From: Margaritispora aquatica
Taxonomy: Eukaryota; Ascomycota; Leotiomycetes; Helotiales; Discinellaceae
Assembly: GCA_007644065.1 (NCBI GenBank)
Contig: VJWN01000021.1
Location: 448,271-512,270, forward strand
Direction of reading: 5' to 3'
DNA length: 64,000 bases
Below, in pieces: positions 1 to 10,987 of this stretch (position 1 is its first letter; each line of letters begins with the position of its first letter). Under the pieces are notes generated by a model. The model saw only the letters and a program-made list of their open reading frames with translations, had not been told where the DNA came from and did no database searches. Position numbers and translations under genes: made by a program.

Positions 1-876
1 ACGATGAGCGAAAGGAGGGCAGGTATAGACACACGGTATGCAAAACTCTTGAGAGAAAGAAGCGAGACAAAAGATGCAATCAACTTCTCCGCAGCCATGG
101 TATACGATGCTCAACGCGTCTGCTTTGATTAATATTGTAGCACAGATTGGTGTACAAAAGTATTTATCACAATTTTTAAAACCACATTCAAAAAGAAAAA
201 ATTGTCCATTAACCAGAAGATATACTTCTTCCTGGGTGAAGGCCAAGAAGGAAAATGCAAGCTGGCTGAATAACCACATCCTCAACAACTACATGGCGTT
301 TAGAGCATGTTCACAACAGAGTTCGCATCTCAAAGCCCGAGGGATTTGAACGCTTGCCCTACACAAGCAGCCTTGAGCATGTTGTGGCACAATACCCGAA
401 CCTCGCTTCATGAAAATGTCCTAAGGCGATTGGCGAAGCTAAGCAAACTACCCCTCTAAACTTGTCTTACTGCAGCTTCCCGCATGGAAGGCGCCGTGAA
501 TTTGGTCCTTGGCTGCAGCAAGGTTATTGGTGGCACTTGCTACCCAATAACAATGTCGCGAGCTGCAGACATCGATTCTTCAGCAAATTTGACCATCGGG
601 TTTTGAGGACGTCAGGGGACATGCGGGGTCGGGTAAATTGAGCAGACGAGAGATCAAGATCACCTCCGGCAAAATGCATACACAAGAGAAATGTACTGCG
701 ATTTAGAAAATCCAAAAGAAAATGACGTGTAGCTCAAGTAGGACAGGGTCAAGAAAAGATATGTAGGAACAAATTTGTATAGCAGCGTCCATAAATGATT
801 TTGTTAGATACAGCGTAACAATGCTACCTTGAATCGAGCTATGTTAGTGGCGTGTCATGCTTTGTGACAAGATACT
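1..876. other. intergenic, no supported gene
   Basis: I see no recognisable gene in this left edge. A 91-codon open frame at 74-349 resembles no family I know. The part next to the permease stop is probably its 3' untranslated region. Confidence 0.5.
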
Positions 877-2601
877 TTAGCGTCCCGTCTTCTTCAGCTC
901 AAACCAGCGTAGTGGTGGGTAGACAGCAAGGGTAAAAGCGCCAGACAAGAAGATACCAACATCACCACCATATGGTCCAAATTTGAGAGCAATTGGGCCT
1001 AGGAATGTCAGTAACGACGAATATTTACGGGATGCAAGGGGAAATTCTTACCAATATACCATACTTGCGCCATTCCAGTAAGTCCCCCAGCAAGGTATCC
1101 AGTCAGTAAAGCAAGAACGGCAGCTAGACCCCATGGAAGCTTGGATGGGACATCCCAGGCATCTAAGTCATATCCAATAGAACGTCTAAACCATTGGTCT
1201 TCGATCAATAGGATGATTGTGAATGAGACAGTCCAGTAACCTAACAGAGATACAAAGTTGCTGACAATGGTCGACAAGTGTTCACGACCTGCGATGGCAA
1301 GGAGTGCAACAACAAGCGCGTTGATGAAAGACCAAACGAATCGCGGAACAGCATGGAAGTAATGGCCCATAAGTTGCATACTGAGGCCGGATGAGTAGTT
1401 AACGGCAACATTGTTACCAATGACAGTGAAGACAAGGAGGACCAAACAGAACTTTGAGAATCCAGTTGGGTGGTAAGACTCGAGCAATAGGCCACCAAGT
1501 TGGTGGTTCTCATATGCTTCAGCCAAGATTGGATTGGCAGTTGCGTTAGTGATGGCTGCATTACCCAAGCAAGCTCCAACAACGGTGACAAAGATAGTTG
1601 GAATGGAGATACCGAGAAGAGTGTAGGTAAAGATCTTCCAAGGCTTTGTGTCGGCGGGATAATTACAGTAGTAGTCCGATGCAATCGAGCACCAGCCAGA
1701 AGCCGAGGAGAAGCAGATCGCCCAGAAACTAAGCCATGTTCCAGCAAGTCCAATTCCAGATTCGTATGTGGGAAGACTGGTATCGACCTTGTCGCCCATC
1801 TCGCCGACGAGGATGAGAATGAGAATGAAACTCATGATCCAAGAATACTTCTCAAATGTGTGTATGAGCGAGAATCCAAAGATCGAGACGACATAACCAA
1901 TGACAGCGATAATAACACATCCAACAGCAATGGACATCTTGTAATCAGAAACAGCAGACAAGATCTGACCGACAACGACGACATTAACAACGGCGAAACC
2001 AGCACCAATCACAATGTTCAAAACAGAGCAGAGTTTAGCGCCATAGAAACCAAAAGAGTACCGGGAGGTCGCGATAGCACGAAGACCAAGCTAAGCAACA
2101 GTTAGCAATACTCGTCAAGAATCCAGACACCCGAAAGCTTACCTTTGGCCCAAGTGTCCCACAATAAGCTGTACACAAAGCTCCAGTGACTGTTCCAACA
2201 ACAATGGCAGAAACAGATTGGTTGAAAGTGAGACCGAATTCAGGACCTAGGATACCAATTGGAATCGTTCCGACGTGAAGTGTAAGTGACCACCAGAACA
2301 GGAAGACATTGATGATAGACGGAGGCTTCTTGTCCTCCTCGTGGATTCGATCCACTCCTTGAGTCTCGACACCCATCTTTCTATCCAACCATTCTTCGCC
2401 CGCGCGCATCTTTCTCAAAATTCCAACATTCTCTCGAATTTGCTTCGCCTTGATGAACTCAACAGAGTCACTTCCAGATCCATGGCCAACAACACCATCG
2501 ATTCGCGCTTCCTTATCAGAGCTGCCAGATTCGAGATCATGGGTGTGGTGAGGAACGTATTCCTTGCGATCAGACTGATCGCCGTGGACAAAGTCGGACA
2601 T
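877..2601 (-). CDS. NCS1 purine-cytosine permease (Fcy2-like)
   Basis: Plasma-membrane symporter of the nucleobase-cation-symport-1 family, of the Fcy2 type that imports cytosine and purines with protons. The model has three exons: 2601-2143, 2090-1052 and 998-877, giving 539 residues, the usual family length. The 52 and 53 bp introns have GTAAGC and GTAAGA donors. The start at 2601 is the ATG of MSDFVHGD; an in-frame ATG at 2682 would add 27 residues. The hydrophilic N-terminus (about 100 residues) precedes some 12 hydrophobic segments. The junction of exons 1 and 2 restores the family block GLRAIATSRYSFGFYGAKLC, followed by VLNIVIGAGFAVVN. The last exon supplies the conserved C-terminus ending PPLRWFELKKTGR. 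Exact substrate (cytosine, adenine, hypoxanthine or vitamin B6) cannot be read from sequence. Confidence 0.9.
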
Positions 2602-5600
2602 CGTGTTGCCTATGACAGAAATAGGAGACAAAGTGAAGATGGGACAGACGGATTCGATGCGAACCGGTATGTGACTGGCCATATGTAGTCCTCAGCTAGG
2701 AATTTAAAATTCTATGGATAAGAGCTGCAACCCATAGTTTCTACCAACATCTCCAAGATGCAGCGAATCATGAGGGTTCATCGGAAATCGCAGCAGTAAA
2801 TCCACTTACCTGGTGGAACTTGATAAGAGCTTGAGCGAGCGGTGTCGTGTAACAGGATAGAACATGTAAGGATTCTCTCAAGCCGATCAGGAGAGGGAAC
2901 AAAATAAGCATTGCCCCCATCTCCTGAGATAACCCATAGGGGTGGCGCTAGCTGGGTAAGGAAGGTCAAAAACCTGAATGTCAGGACAGTTCAACACTAG
3001 CGGCAAACTGCTGCACCACATTCGTCAATATGGAGACGGCCATGCCGCAAATTCGCTCCATCAAATGCGTGAGACAACCTCAAGAGCTCTGAGCTCGTGG
3101 CGGGACACGCCGCTCACCAAGCCATTTCTTATGAAGTTCTCAACATGGCGAATTTTCCGCTATCAAGCTTTGTCAAGGAGTTGGACCCAAGCAGCCGACA
3201 AGATAAGCAATATTGGTGAGGATATATGCCAAGCCGCAATGTGGACGTCAGAATATACATTGTGGGGCAGATATCTCTGCGACTGGCAAGAGTGGGCCTT
3301 GAAAGGTGGTTCTGATCTGAACTTCATATCGTGGCGTAACAAACGCATGGCTCTCGTTTCGGCCTCGCGGTTCCATTGTAATCGGATGTCGCGTGTCTGA
3401 CTTGTTCTTTAGGAAAAAGCATGCTGCAATACCCCAACATTTTGACATATCGTGGCAGAGCCAAAGTTTAAGGTTGATGAGAAACGGGCCTTATCTTGCA
3501 TCAAGTGAGAACTTGTTCGCCATGCCAATGGAGATTCGACTGGTGTTCTCTTCTTCCTTCGTTTAAAGGACTCATGTCGAAAAAGAGTGGTGTGCTTCCA
3601 CAGCATGAGAGGTAAAGATACTGCTGGTTGTGGCGTTGTCTCGCAATAGGTGTCCTGACAATAACAACACATGCCCTATTCGATATTAAAATGATGTCTC
3701 AAACTCAATCCTCAAGGCAGATTCATACGGTATCTCTTTATATGATGTGCTATTCATCGGATGTCGTTGTGTCGTTAAGCTTATGCCATGGCTTGGGGCA
3801 CTCGGTACAAGACTTGGCTGGGCTTGATGTCTTGGCTCCAGTCATCCAAGATTTCCAAGACCTCTTGACCCCGAGCCGATGCCCAGAGAAGGCTTGGTGA
3901 AGCCACCCAATTCCGTTTCGGGTGCACGATGCTACTTCGTGGTGGGAAAAGACTCGGAATAACCTTTCATTGCACGTGACTCTGATGGAGCTCCAGGTCC
4001 TTCAAACGACTTTCTCAAGAGGACTCTTCACAATGGAGAACTATAGGCCTGGAACACTTCGATCTTTCTCAGTTTCTCAGTCGAGAAACTAGTCCGACGG
4101 TAGATAAGATAGGGTGAGCTCCAAAGTTGATCTCAGTAGTCATGTGACTTGTATGGATTACCACATCGACACACGCTTTTGAGTGAGGGCGTCACCATAT
4201 AAGTATATAAGGGCTTCATCCTGCACTACGCATCTTCAGATTTCTGCAACTGCAATAATGGCACTTCAAGCTCTCGAGTTACCGAACCTGTCAATGTTTG
4301 AAGCGTTGAATGAAAGCTGCGTCCAGGAGGAGAAACCATTACTTTGGAAAAGCCAACATTGTTTGTTTGGTGGGTTATATATATGGTACGTGTTGTCTCC
4401 AGAGCACTTCACTGATACTTCACTGATAAAATTGAGGAATTGCTGTTAATTTAAGGTTAAACTTCGAATCAAGGGTCAACCCATAAGAGTCTCTTAAAGT
4501 CACGTTTCAAACCCAAAAAGGGAAGCAGCGACACTAAGGTGGTACTGCTGTTTACCTTACGTAGCAAGTCCTCAACACCTGCGGATTAGCCTAGGTACCT
4601 TACCTACCTTATACTACATGCCCCTCAGTGGTGAAGTTTTATATCCAAATATGGTGCATCTAGTCTCGATCCGGGGGACTGGATCTATTCAGCCTACAAC
4701 AATTGCATGAATCTTCGACTATCGAGTCCTGCTTGAAAACGTGCTTCATGTGCGGCAGACCTCAATTCTGCAAGTTGAACCCAGCAAATCAAGTGAAGGA
4801 CATAGGCATATTGTGTGTAGATGCAAGGATTATATACCACTAAGTGAGAGAGAGCGAGCTTTGAAGTGTCTCCTCTGTTAGGTTCACTGCATCGTCAGTT
4901 CTGGTAGACAGTAGACTCAATCGAACCAACATTGCAGGACGCAATTCGTGTGTTGCTACAATGCGAGGACAATCTATCACTTTCCGCCATCAGGCTTCAT
5001 TTGTTCGACGGAATTATTCTTGGAAAGGCACATTGTCTTGGTGTTTGGTTTTCTTGGCTGGAAGATACCATTTGCACTTCTGGAAATTCCAGCACTTCTT
5101 TCCGGTGGCGATGAGGTGGACCCTTCCAGAACTAAATGACACAAATTTGCTCATCACAGACAGGGTCACTGTATGGACAAATTCTTGCAGCTTCGTGTTT
5201 GTATCCGGAATTGGCACACGACGCATTTTGTCCTTCAATTCCATGTCGAGTTCTGTGGATCGAATGACAAGCTCTTGGAAGGCTTCTCCCGCCACCCAAG
5301 AACGCCAATTTCAGTGTTCTACGCCTTTAATATTACGTATAGTTGTTGCGATTTACTAGAAACTTCGCCCATTTCCCGGAAATTTACCCCGCAGAGTGCC
5401 AGGGCGGACATTCAATTCTCCCCTTTCCCCAGTCCCCCAGATGCACATGTTGGGAACCCGGGGGTGATCTTGGCGTTAACCAGCACTCTATTATCCCTGA
5501 TTATCGCTCTAATCAGCTGTCAGGAGAACAAGCATTCCAAGACTCTGATAGGTGTGGCTTTCATGCAGCCAATGCGCTTATACTTGGCGTATGCAACCGA

Positions 5601-6035
5601 GCCCCATGAACTTATCCAGACCGAACATTTTGGAAGAGAGCAAAGTATCTTCGCGCTGCATTCAAACGATTGCTCTTCTGTTTCAAGGGGTCAATTGATG
5701 AAACTTATGTGTTTATCACGACTTTTTTGATGGAATATTAAGATGACCTCCCTTCAAGTGGGCTGAGAGGAAATTATGATCACTTTTCGAGCTTTTGGTT
5801 CCAAGCATTGGCATTACTATCCATGCAGGACCAGAGATCACATCTATATCTTCACATTTATCCATATATGCAATCTCATAATCATTGGTGGACTTTCAAA
5901 CCAGGTCCCTCCGTCTGCAGGCACCGTCTGGACCTTGGCAATAGGTTATAGCCTCGCAGGTAGAGCTTCAAAAATGTCTTTCTCCTGCAGCCTCGTTGAC
6001 TCTTTGCTTTCCCTTCATCACCAGCGGAATCAATC
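2602..6035. other. long intergenic with decayed coding traces
   Basis: Apart from the transcription-factor remnant described separately, no gene is supported. A TATA-like stretch at about 4197-4212 precedes a short open frame starting ATGGCACTTCAAGC at 4258 that runs for 63 codons; it matches nothing I recognise. Open frames at 5014-5295 (minus) and 5173-5730 (plus) are also unrecognised. The last 700 bp should contain the promoter of the exopolygalacturonase. It has two CCCCAG motifs near 5427 and 5436, compatible with the CreA carbon-repressor site consensus. Confidence 0.4.
2790..3420 (-). pseudogene. possible remnant of a fungal transcription-factor C-terminal domain
   Basis: Three minus-strand frames in order carry segments that resemble the C-terminal half of Zn2Cys6-type fungal regulators. 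About 3390-3170 reads RLQWNREAETRAMRLLRHD followed by SCQSQRYLPHNVYSDVHIAAW. About 3065-2990 reads LMERICGMAVSIL. About 2930-2810 reads GLSQEMGAMLILFPLLIG. The frames are separated by stops (two in a row near 3163) and no GT..AG pair joins them cleanly. No Zn2Cys6 cluster is visible upstream. The resemblance is by pattern memory only. It could be a degraded gene or chance. Confidence 0.3.
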
Positions 6036-7697
6036 ATGTTGTTCAACCTCTCAATTGCGCGAGCAATCGCTCTGGCTGTCTCCCTGTCGGCTTCCGTGGC
6101 CACAGCAAACCACCCAGACAAGCACTACAAAGGTCCCAAGAACTGTGATGAGTTCAGAGGTCATCATCCTTACCACAATCCCCCCGAGAACAAGCGCCCA
6201 AAGGTCTACATCAAGCCTTCAAAGAACGAGCACGACGATGTCTCTGACGAATTCCTTGCTGGAATCAAGAAGGCCAACCACGGAGGAACTCTTGTTCTGC
6301 CTAAGGGGCAAACTTTTGTGATCGGCAAGAAATTGGATTTGACTTTCTTGAACAACATTGAGGTCAATCTGGAAGGAACAATTCTTGTGAGTCATTTAGA
6401 GTAGATTTCGAGCCTTAGGAAAGCTAACATAACGCTTAGTTCACTGACAACATCACCTACTGGCAAAACAACTACTTCTGGCATCCATTCCAGAAGTCAA
6501 TCACCTTCTGGAAGTGGGGTGGCAAGAACATCAAGATCTTTGGTAAGGGAACGCTCGATGGAAATGGACAAGCCTGGTACGATGGCTTTGCTGGCCTTGA
6601 AATTTTGGTATGTTGCTGTCCTGTTAACCTCCTCGCTAAAACTTCGAAATTAACGATGGTAGGCTGCAAACAACACCTATCTCCGCCCCATCTTGTTCTA
6701 TGCCGAGAATGCTACCAATCTTTACATTGAAGGCATAAGATTCCAAAGATCACCATGCTGGACCAACTTCCTCGTTACTTGTAAGTCATTTTGCCTCTTA
6801 ATCTCGCAGAAAGTCTTTTTGCTTACCAATTCCAGCCAAGAACGTCGTCTACGACAATGTCATCATTGAGAACTTGTCTACCAACAAGGTATGTGTCTTC
6901 TGATGAGCCATCTTGAGCGTTGCTGACAATCTCAAGAACTTGCCAAAGAACACCGATGGTTGGGATTCCTACAATGTTGATGGTCTGACCGTCCGCGACG
7001 CATGGGTCAACATCGGCGATGATTGCTTCAGCCCCAAGCCCAACACCTCCAACATCTTGGTCACCAACATCTACTGCAACGGTACTCACGGTGTCAGCAT
7101 GGGCAGCATCGGTCAATATGCCGGTGTTAAGGATTACATCTACAACGCTCACATTGAAAACGTCACCATGCTGAACGCAGAGGTAAGCTGACCTCGCCTC
7201 GTGATTTGCAGATGAGAGATAGCTAACACTCCAAAGAACGGTGCCAGACTCAAGTCCTGGGCTGGTCCAACTGCCGGCTACGGATACATGGATAACATCA
7301 CGTTCAAGAACTTCTACGAGTACAACGTCGATTGGCCCATTGTTCTTGACGCATGCTACTTCAACATCAACACCGTAAGCTTCTCCCTCCCAATTCCAAT
7401 CTCACAATCCACTAACATTTCCTCTCCCAGTCCGTCTGCGCAGCCTACCCATCCCGTGTTGACATGACCAACATCCTGTTCTCCAACTTCACGGGTGCCT
7501 CATCTGGCAAGAACAAGCGCAAGGTCGCCAAGTTGGTCTGCTCTCCCAACGCAGTCTGCAAGAACATCAAGCTCGACCACATTGACCTCATCTCGCCATA
7601 TGGAAGCCCACCTGTCATATTGTGCGATGGTATCCAGGGTAGCATTGGTGTTGACTGTCTGCCAGCCAACTCCACGCTGGCAGCTAATAAGGTCTAG
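6036..7697 (+). CDS. exopolygalacturonase, GH28 family
   Basis: Secreted pectinase expected to release galacturonic acid from the non-reducing end of polygalacturonan. Seven exons: 6036-6386, 6440-6607, 6663-6780, 6836-6888, 6937-7182, 7237-7374 and 7431-7697, giving 446 residues with consistent phases. The N-terminus is a signal peptide (LSIARAIALAVSLSASVATA, cleaved before NHPD). All GH28 active-site blocks are present: NTDGWD, GDDC, GTHGVSMGS and RLKSW. These carry the catalytic Asp residues, the His and the substrate-binding Arg-Lys. The pattern NTDGWDxY followed by FSPKPN and GSIGQYAG is that of exo- rather than endo-acting enzymes. Multiple N-x-S/T sites suggest glycosylation. Enzymes of this group are usually induced by pectin and repressed by glucose. 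Confidence 0.92.
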
Positions 7698-10155
7698 GTG
7701 TGTCCGCGGTATGAATGTGATGATGATGGGGATGAAGAAAGCGAGAGGAAATGATGCTGTAGTTGTTAAGGCGGTGAAAACTAATTGCTTAATTATTCAA
7801 ATGTCATAGTTTTCTAAATTAAGCTTCTAAGACAGAACATTGTTTTAGAGATCACTCTCAATTACCACACTTTCTGAGCTGCCTTACGACTACCTCCAAT
7901 TGTGATACAAACCAAAAACTTTACTGCTTATAGGAGCTCTTTTGGTAAGTATATTACTCTAAAAAGCCATCAACGGGTAGGCACAAAGACGCCATTGCTA
8001 TGCGCAACGGAAATTACTTCTTCAAACAGCTTTCGTAGGGTTTTTGTTGGTAGCACCAATCACTGGTGGTGTTGAAATTCATCTTCTGAATACATCCTCA
8101 AAACTAGAAACAAGATGTATATTGTCTTCATGGCCCTTCTATCCTCCTTCTGAGCTTGAGGGGGTCGTTCACGTGATCTGTTCAACGGATGCAGTGAGGT
8201 ACGGGTAAATAGGATCGGAAGGCTCTGCATTTAGCGAATGGAACTAGATTAGGAACGACCTAAACCCGCTAATATCTAATTTGGAATATCTTTAAAACAA
8301 CATCATATACTTAATACGTAATGAACCTCAACGTGATCTTTGAACTTAAGAATTATAAATATAACGTTATATAACTAAATAACTCGTTTTATTGAACTAG
8401 TTCGCTATAAAAAGCATTAACTAATAAAACTTATATTAGATGTTCGTTTATATCGATAGATAATATACTTTAGTGATACTATATAATAGCACGTGAACTT
8501 TGGGTTACATAAGCGTTATCGATTATAGGCCAAAATAGCATATTGTCAACGATATTAAATAAGAACAGAAATTGAAACGCAAGAAGGTTGTTCCGAAACT
8601 TGGCCGCATTATATGGTAAAGTTTAAAAAGAATCTATAGTTAAAAGTAATTGCTCGTAAGGTAGGAGCGAGTCACGGCAAAAGTGACGGTCACCTGACTA
8701 GAGCCTAGGCTGTTCCTAATTAGGTTGTGGCTGGATTATGAAGCAGGAGAGTTATACGAGTTATACTGCACAGTCGCCATCCTAATCGTACCTTTAATAT
8801 TTACTTTAATCTCTTCATCTTCCTTAATACTAGATCAAAAGCTGGATGTTTCCAAAAGATGAACATCAGCTCTTGGTAACTCCATGCGCAGATCCGATCC
8901 GAAACCCTATTTCAGCATTTGATGATCACTTTTGAATAAAGCATGGCAACAGCCACTGTATACAGAACGACCTTAGTGCGTTGCCCAATAAATAGTAACG
9001 ACAAATCATTAAATTGCTACTCGCCTTCTCCACCAGTCTGAAGTCTGAACCTTAATTCAATCTCGGACTTTTAAAAAGCAAATATTTGAGCTCTGATGCG
9101 GGAGTCGCATGCATGTATCTTGGCTAACTCACCTTTCTAGTTTTGTCTTGTCTTGTGATGGATATCGTTCCTTTTTCTGGTGTTTCCCTGAAAGTGCTTG
9201 TGGATGGATTCGAAGTTTTGGGTTACGAGGACACCTTCGTGTTTAGCGAGCAAGCCACCATGCAACGATTCCCGAAGATCGTCCAAAAAAGAAAAGAAAA
9301 GACCCGGTAGACTTCTGTCAAATCTCGCACAATAAACTGATCTATGCTCTAGAATCGTCCTTTATTTGTTTTTACAATTCGATTCGATCTGCAAGTGTCA
9401 TCATCAAGATCAGCTTCCAAATGACTTGCAGATGCCATGTATACTACCAAAACTATTCTACCTATACCAAACCCTCCCATCCCGGCCAATGCTAAGATAT
9501 CTGGACAGTTGTCGTCTCTACTTTTCTTTCGATCTAGTTTATTCGTATACTGGCATATTTCTATTTGCAACCGACAACATGTTTTCCTTGAAAGCTTTGA
9601 TGGCTATTGAGAAAGTACTTGGTCCACAAATCTTTAAATTTTTATTTTTTTCACTATCCGATTTCAAGATAAAGTTTGGCAATTCTGGGTTCTGAGCCCT
9701 TGTACTTGTACCGTGGAGCGCCTATGAGAAAGATATACAGGCTTCAAACTTTAAAACAGACTTCGGAATTAGATAACGTACATGCTAGCTGAGAACTACC
9801 TGCATCGCTCTCTTTCAAGTCTCAAAGTCGAGTCAAAATTTTGAAACCTAACCTGCCAGCGAGGCTTCATGGCAAAGAGACTTGGGTTCAGACTTGAGAG
9901 TTGTGGGAAAATGCAACCATCTGCACAGAATCACACTGTGTACAACTCGAGCTTCTATTCACCCATTCTGAAAATAGTATCGCCAGAATAATCTGACTGA
10001 GCCTTTGCTTTGCTGCAGAGTCCTAGCGTATTGTTGATCTTCATCTCTTCTAAGCTTTGTGATTCACATAAGAGGTGGCATGCCCTCCTCCCTCATGTTT
10101 TCATTCTATCCATACTCACTCTATTACCCATCCTCTAGTATACTCCATCGCCATT
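7698..10155. other. gene-free, partly AT-rich region
   Basis: No gene is supported. The first 150 bp are probably the polygalacturonase 3' untranslated region. From about 8230 to 8660 the sequence is very rich in A, T and TpA steps and is listed separately as a repeat relic. Open frames around 9349-9695 overlap on both strands and resemble nothing known. The last 150 bp are likely the promoter and leader of the secreted protein that follows. Confidence 0.5.
8230..8725. repeat. AT-rich, TpA-dense island, probable mutated transposon relic
   Basis: This stretch is much richer in A, T and TpA than its surroundings and has stops in all frames. A 9 bp sequence, ATTAGGAAC, at 8248-8256 recurs inverted at 8712-8720, and the flanking bases also match partially. 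Just inside the right end lies a palindromic cluster: GTCAC at 8671, GTGAC at 8683 and GTCAC at 8689. This is what a short inverted-repeat element eroded by repeat-induced point mutation would look like, but no transposase sequence is readable. Termini are uncertain. Confidence 0.4.
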
Positions 10156-10987
10156 ATGAAGACTTCAACCCTCACTTCCAGCCTTTTTGTGGCCTTTACC
10201 CAGTCACAGGCCGTTTCTGCTCTTGTCTGTGGCAACAACGACGACAGCCTCGAGAGATGCTTTGCCACGTCATCCGTACAGGCTAGCTCCTTCTGCTCAT
10301 CTTTTATTAAAGCTCCTGAACCGATCGTCGAAGGCTTTGATTGTGTCACGAAGGAGGACGGAAACGTGTATCCGACAGATAGTGTCGCCTCGATCTGTAG
10401 CTGTATTGTCGCCACCACTCCTCCCCCGCTCACTTCAACTTTTGCTGGCAGTGTTTCCGTATCCGGTGTCACGACGTATATTACTGTAGTAGTATCTACA
10501 ACCGTCACAATTACCGCCATAGCCAGCCCATCCACGTACGTGCTTTGATTCCATTTTACCAAAATTTCAGCGAAAGACTCACAATTGACAAATCTACCTA
10601 CACAGGGTTACTTTCACACCAGACTGCTCTTCGTCCTTTCCCATTACAAGCACATTCACTACCTCTGGCTTCGCCACGCCTTCTGGTGCGATAGCCATCG
10701 TACACGGCTTCGCCGACTCTGAGTGCAACGTGCCAGCCGGAAGCGGCCCCGATATCATCCTCCCCGAGAACGTCTGCGTCACTGTTCCAGCCAACGCCGT
10801 CAAGTTGGGCCCCTTTACGACGGGGAACTATTGTTCAACTGATGCTAAGCTGGCAGGCTGTAATATAATTTACTTCGCGCAACTGGACTGTGTGGATGAG
10901 ATAGGTCCTATCTCTCCAGCTGCGACACCTGTCTGTCTAGCTGTGCCTAATGCCAACTCGATGATGTTGTTTTGTGGGTGTGATTAG
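10156..10987 (+). CDS. small secreted Cys-containing protein, unknown function
   Basis: I do not recognise a named family. Two exons, 10156-10535 and 10606-10987, are joined across a 70 bp intron with a GTACGT donor and CACAG acceptor, giving 253 residues. The start is the ATG of MKTSTLTSS. An upstream open stretch to 10075 has no better start and reads like leader sequence. A signal peptide is plausible (SLFVAFTQSQAVSA). The first 80 residues have spaced cysteines in the order C, RC, FCSSF, DC, ICSC, a pattern seen in other fungal secreted proteins and in the gene at 58-59 kb. A Thr/Val-rich linker follows. The second half has more cysteines and ends FCGCD. Likely extracellular or wall-associated; a host-interaction role would be speculation. 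Confidence 0.75.

Noticed and set aside
74..349. 91-codon open frame at the left edge
   Set aside because: No family resemblance, mixed composition and no splice or promoter context.
335..440. tRNA-like B-box (GTTCAAATCC on the minus strand)
   Set aside because: No matching A-box or cloverleaf stems at the right spacing; a single 10 bp match is expected by chance.
1500..2105. 201-codon open frame antisense to the permease
   Set aside because: Lies inside exon sequence of a well-supported gene and has no recognisable motifs; a shadow frame.
5173..5730. 185-codon plus-strand open frame
   Set aside because: Overlaps other unsupported frames, resembles no family, and lies in the likely promoter of the exopolygalacturonase.
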